Source: Planctomycetota bacterium (GTDB taxonomy: Bacteria > Planctomycetota > UBA8108 > JACQVS01). Taken from it: a DNA stretch of 64,000 nucleotides. The stretch spans positions 22,512 to 86,511 of the forward strand of contig JANQLS010000116.1 in NCBI GenBank assembly GCA_028280485.1. Direction: 5' to 3'. Made by a program: the position numbers and the translations under genes. Under the pieces are notes generated by a model. That model searched no databases and was not told the DNA's origin. It worked only from the letters and a program-made list of their open reading frames with translations. Below are positions 33,247 to 43,298 of the stretch, in pieces; the stretch's first letter is position 1, and each line of letters begins with the position of its first letter.

Positions 33247-35364
33247 CTACCAAATGCGAGTTATCAACTCTCGCTTCACATTGAAATCCTTCCCCCCTAA
33301 TTTAACGTTGGAAGGGCCAAATCCATGCCATATACGTACTTTTTCGGCCCTCAACCAAAGCTTCCCTTCTAAGGATCGGATAGTAAAGAGCACAGGAGTT
33401 TTATAGCTGACTCCAAAGGCTTTCTTAGCATGAAAAGCGAGGTAGAAGGGATGCTGTATCCAAAATCCCCCCTTGGGTAAAACGAAGCCACGATCAGGAT
33501 CGGTGAAATCTTTATCACCACGATTGACCACGACTCGTAAATCGTAGCCATAATAAATTTCCTCAACATTACCAGCCCCATCCAATTTTTTATAAGAATG
33601 AACCGGATTACGGTAACGAAGCTCCGCCAATTTGGAAGTGATCTCGTAGGTAGTCTTCACAAAGCGTTGAAACGAAGAAAGGTTCTGCCCTTCATACCAA
33701 CCCCCATCTTCTCGAGAGAACAGGCTTTCCTCTTTAGAATCAGGAGTCCAGGCATAAACCGGAACTTCTCCTCGTATCAAATAATCCAAGAAGCGGTCGG
33801 TTTGAGAGATTTTTAATCCGCCAGTTTCAAGTTCAAAGAATCTCCCGTGTTGACCATGAACAGAATTCAAGAAGGGAAATGGGGATTGGCTTGGAGCCTG
33901 GGGGCCGAGCTGAACATCGAGGCTCACTGCGCTTTGCAATTGAGATAAATGGAAGAGGTCTCCACTCACCATGATTCCCAACTCGGATAAATAAGACGTA
34001 CAATCCTTCCAGCGTTGAAGGTGCTTTTGAATGTCGGAATTACTTTTAATCTGCTGAGAATTGAATCCTTTTAAATGAATGAGGCCAGGCTGAAGGTCTT
34101 CTAAAAGGCCCACAGACTTTTCAGTAAATTGACGAATAGATTCATCCTTTTCCAGCGAGATGCTCAAACCGAGCAAGTGTTCACGTGAGCGAAGGTTTTC
34201 TTGAAGTTGAGTTAAACCTGAGACTCCTCCTAAATCAGATTTAGCTTTGATTTCAGCTCCCTCTTGCTGGCTCCAATCGCTGAGCCTAAAAAGGGCTCGA
34301 TGGATTCCTAGTGTATCTCTCAACATTTTCGATCTTTGATCGATCTCTTTAAACGATAGCTTTTTCCCCTGAGCACCGCAGGAAAAATCAAAGGCAGCAG
34401 AATCTAAGAGGATGCGATGTTCTTTTTTTCTTCCGGTTTTATATCTCAAGCTCGGATACTTTTCAGGGTGCTCCACCAGTTGTTTGAAAGAGCTCAGGAG
34501 CTCTTGAAAGCGAGTACGCCCCAATGGATAAAGCTTGAGGCTTCCCTCTTGCCCCTCCAAAGTCATCGACAATTGAAGCCTTCTTTCACCGGTATAGAGT
34601 TTAGATTTCTCTTCGATACGTTCGAGCAAGGCGGTGACTTGAGTTCCACTCCAAGCCACAACCAAACCGATTTCCTGCTTACGCACGATGAGTCCTTCAA
34701 GCCAAGCCGTTTTATCTTCCTCGTCGATGGAAATCCCCTCGACTGAAGTTTTGTAGGGATCCTGAACTCGGACCTTCAAGGGAGTGGGAGTCTTGGCTAA
34801 ATGCCACTCTCCCCAATTCGCCGGCCACAAACAAGCACCATCGTCAACATCCGAAGCCCAAAAGCTTCGGTCGAATAATTTGACTTGCGTTCCCGTTGGA
34901 ACCGGATTTGTAAATTTATAAGAAAACTCTAAGCCAATTAAGGGAGAAGTGGTTTTCACGGTAAAAACGATCTCTGGGAAATCTCCCGCAGAAGATTTTC
35001 CCATGAACTCGATCAAATCCCCCCGAACTTTGGTGATCTCCATTTGGTCGATGGGAAATTCTTTACTTCCTTTTTCCGAAGCCAAAATCACGCTAGCAAA
35101 TCCTCTACGATCGAGAGCACAACTCCAGCTCACTCCCGAGGTATCATCTGCGAGGCGAAACGTGGGATCTCGACGATCGAAGAAAAGTTTGAAGTTTTTA
35201 GCCTCGATGAGATAAGGCAGCTGAACTCGCTCTTTAACGGCTTTGCGTTTGTCTTCAGTCTCTTGAAAAGTATCTTGAGCTTGAATGGAGGTCTCAAAAG
35301 CGAATACGCTCCAAACAGCGATCAATAAAATAGGAATGATCCGCATAAAAATACGACTGTTCAT
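33247..35364 (-). CDS. Secreted protein with a probable sugar-hydrolase-like barrel
   Basis: 705 residues with a clear signal peptide (IIPILLIAVWSVFAFETSIQA). The N-terminal part is beta-rich (FKLFFDRRDPTFRLADDTSG, VSWSCALDRRG), like the beta-sandwich that precedes catalytic barrels in several glycoside hydrolase families. The middle has an alternating helix/strand pattern consistent with a barrel (HRALFRLSDWSQQEG, PGLIHLKGFNSQQIK). I do not recognise the family; DUF5696-like is one possibility. Catalytic acids could not be assigned. It stands alone and is divergent from the M20 peptidase gene. Confidence 0.6.
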   Translation of the reverse strand: MNSRIFMRIIPILLIAVWSVFAFETSIQAQDTFQETEDKRKAVKERVQLPYLIEAKNFKLFFDRRDPTFRLADDTSGVSWSCALDRRGFASVILASEKGSKEFPIDQMEITKVRGDLIEFMGKSSAGDFPEIVFTVKTTSPLIGLEFSYKFTNPVPTGTQVKLFDRSFWASDVDDGACLWPANWGEWHLAKTPTPLKVRVQDPYKTSVEGISIDEEDKTAWLEGLIVRKQEIGLVVAWSGTQVTALLERIEEKSKLYTGERRLQLSMTLEGQEGSLKLYPLGRTRFQELLSSFKQLVEHPEKYPSLRYKTGRKKEHRILLDSAAFDFSCGAQGKKLSFKEIDQRSKMLRDTLGIHRALFRLSDWSQQEGAEIKAKSDLGGVSGLTQLQENLRSREHLLGLSISLEKDESIRQFTEKSVGLLEDLQPGLIHLKGFNSQQIKSNSDIQKHLQRWKDCTSYLSELGIMVSGDLFHLSQLQSAVSLDVQLGPQAPSQSPFPFLNSVHGQHGRFFELETGGLKISQTDRFLDYLIRGEVPVYAWTPDSKEESLFSREDGGWYEGQNLSSFQRFVKTTYEITSKLAELRYRNPVHSYKKLDGAGNVEEIYYGYDLRVVVNRGDKDFTDPDRGFVLPKGGFWIQHPFYLAFHAKKAFGVSYKTPVLFTIRSLEGKLWLRAEKVRIWHGFGPSNVKLGGKDFNVKRELITRIW

Positions 35365-35418
35365 TGAAGAGTTTTAAGTTGGCTCGAGATTGTAATTGTC
35401 GGAACGACTCATGCTGGT

Positions 35419-35437
35419 TCACAGTGTTGAACTGTGA
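35419..35437. promoter_or_regulatory. Hairpin or operator-like palindrome in a divergent spacer
   Basis: TCACAGT and ACTGTGA flank GTTGA, 55 bases upstream of the secreted protein at 33247-35364. It could be a binding site for a regulator of that gene. Confidence 0.3.
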
Positions 35438-35648
35438 TGTCGAAATAAGATGTTGAGAAATGCTATCAAGAATCGAATAACCGACACCGGAATAAGTTTA
35501 ACACCCTCAGGAAGTTCTGGTACAAGATCCATGCAAATTCCGAAAATCTTTCAGAATTCTAACGGGGGAACTTCCACGGATAATTTCAATCCCCGAAGCT
35601 TCGTACTGAAAACCAAAATTTAACTGATTTCGAGACATTATTTGAACC

Positions 35649-36662
35649 ATGAGACTTTTTGAAGACGCCCAAAAACTCATCGAACAAGAATCGATTACTC
35701 CGAACGAAGCTGGGGTTACCGACCTTCTGGAAACCTTGGTCCAAGAGATGGGTTTAGAAACTCGAAGCGAAGTGATCAGTTCCTCTCGACGAAATCTAAT
35801 CGCAGGACCTGAACAACCTAAAGTTCTCTTTTGTACTCACACCGATACCGTTCCGCCTTACTACCCCTTCAGTGAAGATGATGGTTTTCTTTACGGGCGA
35901 GGAGCCTGCGATACCAAAGGCATCTCAGCTTGTTTTCTTGAAGCCGGAAGGCGATTACTTCAACAAGGCGCCAAGGATTTTGGTTACCTTTGGGTCGTCG
36001 GGGAAGAGGTCGACAATGTAGGAGCCATCAAAGCCAACGAGAGCATTCGCGCAGATCATTTAATTGTAGGTGAACCCACTGAAAACTTGCTAGCCTTAGG
36101 ACACAAGGGCTGCTTAGGAGTACGCTTGGATGTTGAAGGGAAAGCCGCACATTCGGCTTATCCCAATCAAGGAGTGAGTGCGAACCACATTCTTTTAGAA
36201 GCGATTCAAAAAATCCGAAACCAAGACTTCGGTGTGGATCCCATCTTAGGAAGCTCCTCGGTCAATATCGGCACCATCGCCGGAGGCGTCGCAGCCAATG
36301 TTCTCGCACCTCAAGCGGGAGCTTCCGTTTTAATTCGGGTGGTTACCGAAATGGAGGAAGCCGAACAAAGAGTCCTTCAAGCTCTAGATAAATTAGATTC
36401 AGAAACTCGAGAAAGAGTTTCAGTCGACTTCTACTTGAAGATGCATCGTTGCTTCACGACTGAAGTCGAAGGATTCGAAACAACGATCGTCAGCTACGGA
36501 ACCGACCTCCCCTTCATGCCGGATGTAGGCAAACTTTATTTAATGGGTCCGGGAAGTATTTTAGATGCCCATACCGCTTACGAAAAAATCTCGAAGGCTC
36601 AGATGATCGAAGCAGTCGACTTGTATGTTGATTTGGCATTGAAGTTGATGGGAGAGGATTAA
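35649..36662 (+). CDS. M20-family metallo-amidohydrolase (ArgE/DapE/LysK type)
   Basis: 337 residues. The metal-binding residues of M20 enzymes are visible: His in FCTHTDTVPP, bridging Asp in GRGACDTKG, Glu-Glu in VVGEEVDNVGA, Glu in VGEPTEN and the final His in DAHTAYEKI. A dimerisation domain separates the last two (AAHSAYPNQG). These enzymes remove acyl groups from amino acids, for example in arginine or lysine synthesis. It is shorter than typical ArgE, and no biosynthetic genes are adjacent, so substrate is unassigned. Confidence 0.87.
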   Translation: MRLFEDAQKLIEQESITPNEAGVTDLLETLVQEMGLETRSEVISSSRRNLIAGPEQPKVLFCTHTDTVPPYYPFSEDDGFLYGRGACDTKGISACFLEAGRRLLQQGAKDFGYLWVVGEEVDNVGAIKANESIRADHLIVGEPTENLLALGHKGCLGVRLDVEGKAAHSAYPNQGVSANHILLEAIQKIRNQDFGVDPILGSSSVNIGTIAGGVAANVLAPQAGASVLIRVVTEMEEAEQRVLQALDKLDSETRERVSVDFYLKMHRCFTTEVEGFETTIVSYGTDLPFMPDVGKLYLMGPGSILDAHTAYEKISKAQMIEAVDLYVDLALKLMGED

Positions 36663-36675
36663 AAATTCTAAGTAC

Positions 36676-36699
36676 GTAGCCAAATTCGCCAGAATTTGG
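36676..36699 (+). repeat. GTAG-headed hairpin between convergent genes
   Basis: GTAG is followed directly by CCAAATTC/GAATTTGG with a GCCA loop, a perfect 8-base stem. The stem sequence is unrelated to the other copies, but head and layout are the same. Confidence 0.65.
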
Positions 36700-36732
36700 G
36701 TGATTGCGCTTTAATATTTCTTTTGAAGAAGA

Positions 36733-37923
36733 CTAAACACTCTCAACCGCCAAGGCCACCGCTTCTCCCCCACCCACGCATAAAGAAACGATACCGCGCT
36801 TCTTATCGTTGATTTGCATCGCGTTTAAAAGAGTAATAAGCGTTCGAGCACCACTGGCCCCGATCGGATGCCCCATCGAAATCGCTCCTCCATGAACATT
36901 CAGTTTTTCTAAGGGGATATTGAGTTCTTTCTGGGCCGCCAGCGCAACAACCGCAAAGGCTTCGTTGATCTCAAAGAGATCCACATCGGAAACTTTCCAT
37001 CCCAAGCGATCTAACAACCGTTGATTAGCTCCTATAGGAGCCGTTGTAAATTGTTCCGGTTGTTGAGAAAAGCTAGCGCTGCCGACAATTCGAGCTACTG
37101 GCTGAACACCAAGTTCTTGAATTTTTTCTTTTGAAAGGACCAGTAAGGAGGCCGCTCCATCACTGATGGTCGATGCGTTTCCTGCAGTCACTGTTCCTTC
37201 TTTAGAAAAGACCGGGCGAAGCTGACGAAGTTTTTCTTCGTTAAATCTCAGATACTCTTCATCATCCTTAACGGTAAGAGTTTGCTTTCTCGATTGAACC
37301 TCAATCGGAAAATTTTCTTTAGCCGCCCAACCCTTATCGTGAGCTTGCTGAGTTAAGGTGTAGCTTCGAACGGCGAAATCATCTTGTTCTTCCCGACTTA
37401 TTTTTAAGTCTTGAGCCGTTTGATCACCGCAGACTCCCATGGAAGCACCGTCGTAAGCATTCGAAAGCCCATCGCGTAACATGGAATCAACGAGAACGCC
37501 ATCTCCCATGCGATAACCTTGGCGAGCCTTAGGAAGAAGATGAGGAGTGTTACTCATACTCTCCATCCCCCCCGCAACGATCATTTGCGCTTCTCCTAAA
37601 CGAATGGCATGTTCGGCATAGATCACAGCTTGAAGTCCCGAGCCACAAACCCGATTCACGGTGACGGATCCTACACTCAAAGGAAGACCCGCCCCCAATG
37701 TGGCTTGCCGAGCAGGGTTTTGACCTTGCCCGGCTTGAACCACATTTCCGAAGATGACTTCATCGATTTGATCTTCGGAAACCTGAGCTCGAGAGAGGGT
37801 TTCTCGAATGGCTTTCGAACCTAACTCAACCGCAGTAAAGCTCGACAAAGAACCCTGGAAGGATCCGATAGGAGTTCTTGCTCCGAGGGTGAGAAAGACT
37901 TCAGGTTGGGAGTTGGCACTCAT
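36733..37923 (-). CDS. Acetyl-CoA C-acetyltransferase (thiolase)
   Basis: 396 residues, the usual length for biosynthetic-type thiolases. The catalytic residues are Cys93 (NRVCGSGLQAV), His352 (SMGHPIGASGAR) and Cys382 (SLCVGGGEAVA). It interconverts acetyl-CoA and acetoacetyl-CoA or degrades longer 3-ketoacyl-CoA. GGAGA precedes the ATG. It follows the nucleotidyltransferase gene by only 3 bases, so the two probably share a transcript although they have no functional link. Confidence 0.94.
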   Translation of the reverse strand: MSANSQPEVFLTLGARTPIGSFQGSLSSFTAVELGSKAIRETLSRAQVSEDQIDEVIFGNVVQAGQGQNPARQATLGAGLPLSVGSVTVNRVCGSGLQAVIYAEHAIRLGEAQMIVAGGMESMSNTPHLLPKARQGYRMGDGVLVDSMLRDGLSNAYDGASMGVCGDQTAQDLKISREEQDDFAVRSYTLTQQAHDKGWAAKENFPIEVQSRKQTLTVKDDEEYLRFNEEKLRQLRPVFSKEGTVTAGNASTISDGAASLLVLSKEKIQELGVQPVARIVGSASFSQQPEQFTTAPIGANQRLLDRLGWKVSDVDLFEINEAFAVVALAAQKELNIPLEKLNVHGGAISMGHPIGASGARTLITLLNAMQINDKKRGIVSLCVGGGEAVALAVESV

Positions 37924-37926
37924 GGA

Positions 37927-39339
37927 TCATTCTCCACTTTGAGGCGTTGGATCTTTAAAGTAAGCTTCTAAAATTTGATCGGAATCCGTCCAACCGGTTT
38001 CATCTTGAATCTCGCGGCAACGATCTAATATGGGACCAAACTCAGGTCCAGGCTTGTATCCTCGTTGAATCAAGTGGCGCCCTAATACGACATCGGGATC
38101 AGAAGACTCTTCGACATTGAGATCCATCGCCGCTTTTAAAAAGGCTTCACCCGCCGGAAACTCTCGAGCTAAAGCATCGGGAGTCGTCCTTCCAAAATGA
38201 TCCGCCCGAGCTAAGCGATAGAGCATCTGCAAGTTACTCCCAGCCTGAGAAAACTTTCGAGCCAGTCGGCGATAAGCCTTAGCTGTCGCTCCTCCTTGAA
38301 TGTACTGAGCTGGAGCCAGATGGTATCTCACGATCACGGAAACCTGTTCGACGAGAAAATTTGGGGCCCGTAATCGCTCTAAGAATTCTACGGTTGGGGC
38401 TACGCCTTCCGGTTCATGATTGGGGGAACGAATCCTACCTTCATCATCGGTAAAAGTCGTCGCGGGCTTGCCTAGATCATGACAGAGGGCCGAATACATC
38501 AATACTAGATCGTCATTTACATCTCCAGTACGAGCTTTCGCGGCTTCATCCACCACCATCAGAGTGTGCTCCCAAACCGTTCCTTCCGGATGCCAAAGAG
38601 GATCTTGAGGGACTCCCACCATGGCCAAGAGTTCTGGAAAATACTTCAACATTCCCGTAACTCTCATGACTTCGAATCCGATGGACGGAGCTTTTGCCTT
38701 TAGTAACAACTTGTGGAACTCACCCCAGAGGCGTTCTCCCGAAAGGTCGGAAAGATCTAACTCGGAGCAAAGTTTCATTAATTCATCATCGGGCTGCATC
38801 TCCAAGCGCGCGGCAAATTGGGCAACACGTAACCCGCGAAGAGGATCTTCAGAAAAGGTATTTGAGTCGGTAGCTCTCAAGCGTTCTTGCTTTAGATCTT
38901 GAATCCCTTCAAACGGATCGATCAGCTCATCGGCAAGAGGATCCCAGCTGATGCTATTTAAGCGAAGATCACGACGTCGTGCAGCATCGGTAAAACTCAT
39001 CTGAGGATCAAATTCCATTCGGAATCCTCGATGCCCTTTTCCGATCTTGTTATCTCTTCGGGGAATTGAAAAATCGATGTCATAGCCCTTGACCCTTAAA
39101 ACCCCAAAGCTCTTGCCGACTGCGATCACTTCACCAAAAGGAGTGAGAATTTCTTCGAGCTGATCCATCGTCAAACCGAAGATTTCGATGTCGTAATCCT
39201 TCGATTCAACTCCCAGCAGCAAATCACGAATCAGGCCACCGACGAGAACTCCCCGTCCTCCCGCCTTTTGAAAGGCGGTTAAAAATTCGATGATTTCAGG
39301 ATCTATGGTTGAAATTGTTAATGGGTTTAGAGTGCGCAT
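37927..39339 (-). CDS. CCA-adding enzyme / poly(A) polymerase family with HD domain
   Basis: 470 residues. The nucleotidyltransferase head shows GGLIRDLLLG and the two metal-binding Asp residues in KDYDIEIFG. The RNA-binding neck follows (RRDLRLNSISWDP, DPLRGLRVAQFAAR). A C-terminal HD phosphohydrolase domain carries MYSALCHDLGKP. This arrangement is typical of enzymes that build or repair the CCA end of tRNA, with the HD part acting on phosphate ends. Upstream gene of the thiolase pair. Confidence 0.92.
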   Translation of the reverse strand: MRTLNPLTISTIDPEIIEFLTAFQKAGGRGVLVGGLIRDLLLGVESKDYDIEIFGLTMDQLEEILTPFGEVIAVGKSFGVLRVKGYDIDFSIPRRDNKIGKGHRGFRMEFDPQMSFTDAARRRDLRLNSISWDPLADELIDPFEGIQDLKQERLRATDSNTFSEDPLRGLRVAQFAARLEMQPDDELMKLCSELDLSDLSGERLWGEFHKLLLKAKAPSIGFEVMRVTGMLKYFPELLAMVGVPQDPLWHPEGTVWEHTLMVVDEAAKARTGDVNDDLVLMYSALCHDLGKPATTFTDDEGRIRSPNHEPEGVAPTVEFLERLRAPNFLVEQVSVIVRYHLAPAQYIQGGATAKAYRRLARKFSQAGSNLQMLYRLARADHFGRTTPDALAREFPAGEAFLKAAMDLNVEESSDPDVVLGRHLIQRGYKPGPEFGPILDRCREIQDETGWTDSDQILEAYFKDPTPQSGE

Positions 39340-39697
39340 GGAAAATCTTGAAAAAACAAAAAGTCAAAAAGTGGTTGTCTTACGATTGCTACAGCGAAAC
39401 GCCGGAACGGTTGAAGCACGCTCTGAAGGAGCTTGATTCAACAAAAACAAATGGGAAACAGAACTGCGTCTCTTTTAACTCGTATTCTCGTTCACGGCAT
39501 GAATAATACAAAATGAATCAGGTCCAATAAATGGATGAGAGGGCTTTTAAATAGCTTTTGAACACAGGATCTCAATAAAAACAGAATCTATACAGCCTTA
39601 TCTGGTACAGTACTCGAGACGGCTCAAGCGGGCTCGAGCATAAATAAATCGAACAAAAAGAATTCTAAGTCCGCTTACTCTACTAGCAATTATTGAA
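39340..39697. other. Divergent spacer with a partial repeat cassette
   Basis: Holds the partial hairpin cassette at 39410-39453 and presumably the promoters of the CCA-type gene and of the AsmA-like gene. No gene seen. Confidence 0.5.
39410..39453 (+). repeat. Multi-hairpin cassette, partial copy D
   Basis: Only the closing hairpin and tail of the cassette are present. GTTGAA/TTCAAC encloses an inner stem GCTCT/GGAGC with a GAA loop, followed by AACAAAAACAA. It aligns with 8330-8371, 44592-44641 and 63836-63880. Confidence 0.75.
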
Positions 39698-42600
39698 ATG
39701 GCTAATAAAAAACGTTGGTTTACTCTAAAGCGTCTTTCGATAGCAGGACTGATTTTAGTCTTGCTGGGGATCCTAGCGTTTTGGTGGCTTCAATCTCAGC
39801 TCTCACCAGAGAATATTCGTCAAACCATCGTTAATGAGATCAAAAAGAACCTACCTTCAGAAGCTACTCTCGAGCTTCGGGAAGCCCAGATGGTCATCGG
39901 AGAAGGGCTCTATATTCGAGACCTTAAAATTCTACTCCCAGCAGCAGAAAATTCTCACGATGAACTGGTCTCTCTTGAAGAGGCCTTTTTAGCCTACAAC
40001 ACTTCCGACTTGATCGCCGGGAACCTTATCCCCAAAAAAATTGTCCTTCAAGGCCTTCATGCGCATCTTCATCGGGATCGCGAAGGGCGCTGGAAACATC
40101 AAATATTGACCGAGGCGAATAAGAGTTCCGACAGCGATTCTGATTCTCAATCGATCCCCGACCGCTTGCCAAAAATAGTGCTCAAAGGAGGTTCGGTTTA
40201 CTTAACCGATGAGCTATTGATCGAACCTGACTACGAGTTTCATTTAGAGGATATTCATCTTCACCTCTCACCCAAGGTTGCCTCTAAAAAACTGGAAGAA
40301 ATTCAATTTCAACTTAGAGGAAACAACGAATTTCTTCCTGACGTCAACTTACATGGCTCCGTTTCTTTAGCCGACCGACATATCGAAGTCTCCCACTTAG
40401 CTTCACGTCTTCACCTCGATGACAACCAAGTCGCTGCGCTTCCCAAAAAGTGGCAAAATCATCTTAATAAGATGGGTTTAAGAGGAGACCTCGAACTCAT
40501 AGGGCAAGTTAAAATCGACAGCGAAGGCTCGATCAAGAGCTCCGATCTCAACGCAACATTAACGAATGGAAAGTGCGAACTCTTTAAAGAGGGACTTTCA
40601 TTCGAAGGGGTATCGGGGCGCCTCACATTAATAAATGAAAATTTAGGTCTTCATTCCCTGCGGGGACTCTCGACAGCCGGAAGTTTCTCAGCCGATGGAT
40701 CTTTATCTTTAAATCTTCGAGATAGCCTTGAGAATATTGCGATTCAAAAGACATTCCTCGATGCTAAGTTTGATCAAATCTTTCTAAATGAACGTTTAAT
40801 TCGTACCTTTCCGGATCCCATCGAAAAGTGGTTTCAAGAAAATGAAATCCACGGTGATTTCTCAATACACAGCGTATTAAAATCGGAGGGCTGGAACCCT
40901 AAATTAGAAAATTGGGATATTTCCCTGACCGCAGAAGATCTCGATGCGCGCTTTGAACTCTTCGCTTATCCCTTAGAAGCCCTGAGAGGTCAAATTCATT
41001 TAAAACAAGGCGTTCTTAAATTCGAACCGGCATTGACCGGATTAGCTGGTACGGGTGCCGTCAAAGTTTTTGGCGAATTAAATCTGGTCGATAGAGCAAC
41101 GGGAAAAGTAAATCCGCAAGGGCGAATCACCATCGGCTGGACAGGCGGAACAGCCAACTCCAAACTGAGAAACTGCATTCCCCGTGAAGGCCGCCCCATT
41201 TGGGATGAATTTCAGCCGATCGGAAAGACCGGCGGTGAGGTCGTTCTCAATTGGAGAGAGGAGACCGGCAGCTACCCCGAAGTTCTCATCCTCGCGCGCC
41301 CCGAAAACATTAAGTGTCAGTACAAAAACTTCCCTGTCCCACTCAACCAAGTTCGAGGTGAACTACAACTCGATTTTCACAAGGGCACCGTCACCATCCC
41401 AGAGATCAAGGCTTCTTATCGTAGGAATCCCATCACCGCTCGCGGAATTTTAAAGCCAACCGATGAGAATTTGATCATCGATCTGACGATTCACTGCCCC
41501 ACCTTACCCTTAGATCCTAAAGTTTTTGAAGCCCTGCCTGGTGAAGTACGCAACTATTTAGAAGACCTACGGCTGACAGGGCAAGCGGGAGTTGAAGTCA
41601 GAATAAGAAACGATGCCGACAAAGAAATCTCTACGGAAGTCATCGTTCTTTTAGGAGGAGAAAACCGACTCGTCATCCACCCACCAGGATTCGCCAGTCC
41701 AATAATTTTAGAAAAGGGAAAGATCATCATCACCGAAGGTGGTGTTCGATTTGATCAGGTAGAAGGATCGAGTAACGCCGAGCTCGTTATCAATGGGAGT
41801 CTATTTCCCCAACCCGACCGCTGGGTGGCTCAACTGAATGGGCAAATCAAAAATCTTTCGGTCGATGCTCGCTTCCTGAGCTTCTTGAGCGAACAAAATC
41901 GTAGAGCTTTAGAAAACGCGCATCTCGAAGGCATCCATAGTTTTCACTACGAATCTGAATTTAGCTTTCCGAAATCATCATTAGAAGAAACACAAAACGA
42001 GAAGCCCGTCCCGCTGCCTTATTCTTATAAATTAACTCAGATCAAATCTGAGCACGCCGGAATCAACATCGGAATCAGCTTGAGAGAAGTTTCGGCGACT
42101 GGCGAAGTCTACGGTGAAGGAGAACTCGGCAAAAGTCATCGGTGCAACGGATTAGTTAAAATTCAATCCGCACGATTCAATCGCCTTTTGTTAAAAGATA
42201 CTCATCTCGATTTTGTATACGGGCAAAAACATCCCATCCTCGAAAATCCTGAAAAGCATAAAGATATATTGATCGATCGCGCTTCCCGAGATCGTCTACT
42301 AGGAAGTAGCTTACAGGAAACGCTCCAAATATTAGTACCAAACGCGAGTTTGTACGGCGGCGAAGTTCGAGGCTTTTGTTATGCCGATTTGGGCTTACTG
42401 GGCGACATAAAAGGAAATATGCTGGCAAAATCCATCGACATTTCAAAAGCCGCTCGTGATGTCTTCCAGGATGAAAAACTCGACTCCAAGGGCATCGGCT
42501 CGGGTGAAGTTCGATTCAGCGGATTAACCGGAAAACCAGACAGCTTGTTGGGAAGAGGTGAAGTCAAGATCGTTCAGGGAGATATCGCCAACTTCCCCGT

Positions 42601-42913
42601 TCTCTCCGAACTCTTAAAAACACTAAAACTCGATCGAGCCGTTAAATTTAATAAACTCGAAGCCAATTTTAGTATTCAGAGCCAAAAATTTAGAGTCTTA
42701 AAGGATGAGCTAAAAATATCGAGCCCCGTGATGGATTTAACGGGAAGAGGGTCGATGGATTTTAATAGCAACCTCGCTCTTCAGCTCACCCCGAACTTGA
42801 TCCCAGGGAAATTTCTCGTCATCCCCGACGTCCTCAACAATCTATCCAACATCGCCGTGTCCGGCCCGGTCTCCCAACCTAAGGTTGAACTCCAGGTTTT
42901 GAAGTTTGATTAA
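39698..42913 (+). CDS. AsmA/YhdP-like envelope protein
   Basis: 1071 residues with one N-terminal membrane helix at about 13-31 (SIAGLILVLLGILAFWWL). A long, repetitive beta-strand region in the periplasm follows. The C-terminal part (SGLTGKPDSLLGRGEVKIVQ, DLTGRGSMDFNSNLALQL) has the AsmA-type C-terminal signature. AsmA-like proteins form bridge-like lipid channels between the two membranes. This fits a Gram-negative envelope. It is a single-gene transcript between repeat-bearing spacers. Confidence 0.85.
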   Translation: MANKKRWFTLKRLSIAGLILVLLGILAFWWLQSQLSPENIRQTIVNEIKKNLPSEATLELREAQMVIGEGLYIRDLKILLPAAENSHDELVSLEEAFLAYNTSDLIAGNLIPKKIVLQGLHAHLHRDREGRWKHQILTEANKSSDSDSDSQSIPDRLPKIVLKGGSVYLTDELLIEPDYEFHLEDIHLHLSPKVASKKLEEIQFQLRGNNEFLPDVNLHGSVSLADRHIEVSHLASRLHLDDNQVAALPKKWQNHLNKMGLRGDLELIGQVKIDSEGSIKSSDLNATLTNGKCELFKEGLSFEGVSGRLTLINENLGLHSLRGLSTAGSFSADGSLSLNLRDSLENIAIQKTFLDAKFDQIFLNERLIRTFPDPIEKWFQENEIHGDFSIHSVLKSEGWNPKLENWDISLTAEDLDARFELFAYPLEALRGQIHLKQGVLKFEPALTGLAGTGAVKVFGELNLVDRATGKVNPQGRITIGWTGGTANSKLRNCIPREGRPIWDEFQPIGKTGGEVVLNWREETGSYPEVLILARPENIKCQYKNFPVPLNQVRGELQLDFHKGTVTIPEIKASYRRNPITARGILKPTDENLIIDLTIHCPTLPLDPKVFEALPGEVRNYLEDLRLTGQAGVEVRIRNDADKEISTEVIVLLGGENRLVIHPPGFASPIILEKGKIIITEGGVRFDQVEGSSNAELVINGSLFPQPDRWVAQLNGQIKNLSVDARFLSFLSEQNRRALENAHLEGIHSFHYESEFSFPKSSLEETQNEKPVPLPYSYKLTQIKSEHAGINIGISLREVSATGEVYGEGELGKSHRCNGLVKIQSARFNRLLLKDTHLDFVYGQKHPILENPEKHKDILIDRASRDRLLGSSLQETLQILVPNASLYGGEVRGFCYADLGLLGDIKGNMLAKSIDISKAARDVFQDEKLDSKGIGSGEVRFSGLTGKPDSLLGRGEVKIVQGDIANFPVLSELLKTLKLDRAVKFNKLEANFSIQSQKFRVLKDELKISSPVMDLTGRGSMDFNSNLALQLTPNLIPGKFLVIPDVLNNLSNIAVSGPVSQPKVELQVLKFD

Positions 42914-42967
42914 TTAAGGAACCAGCGACTCACCGCAGTTTCCTCGCGACCGGGCGTCAAGCCCGCA
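42914..42967. other. Spacer after the AsmA-like gene
   Basis: Short stretch with GGGCGTC and CAAGCCCGC elements leading into the composite repeat; no gene. Confidence 0.4.
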
Positions 42968-43147
42968 GGGTGGTTTTAAATTTCAATGACCCGCCCCTCA
43001 TTCAACCAATTTAAGCTCAAAAAATTTAAAACCACCCATCAAACTAAGAATGTAGTTCCGCCCTTACAGGGCTCAATCATCATCCATCCCCTACCCAGGG
43101 CGACGCTTCGCTCTGCCCTGGGCTATGTTATTGCGGGCTTTCAGCCC
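42968..43147. repeat. Composite repeat: long inverted repeat plus three hairpins
   Basis: Perfect 16-base arms GGGTGGTTTTAAATTT (42968-42983) and its complement (43022-43037) with a 38-base loop. Then come a GTAG-preceded hairpin GCCCT/AGGGC (43060-43072), CCCAGGGC/GCCCTGGG around GACGCTTCGCTCT (43094-43122) and GGGCT/AGCCC with a TTC loop (43135-43147). No coding potential. Confidence 0.85.
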
Positions 43148-43268
43148 TTGGTGTGAAAATAATCTTCAATGTTAGCTAAATGCTAAAGCGGCCTAAATCA
43201 AAATACGTTGGTGGAAAGCGCTGATATAGATCTTCATTATTCTATATCGAAACATCGCTCAAACCTTG

Positions 43269-43286
43269 CCCTGGGCGACGCTTCGC
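43269..43286. repeat. Truncated copy of the CCCAGGGCGACGCTTCGC element
   Basis: Matches 43094-43111 with a single base change and lacks the right arm. The epimerase gene ends 13 bases later. Confidence 0.7.
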
Positions 43287-43298
43287 ATGTACACGCCC

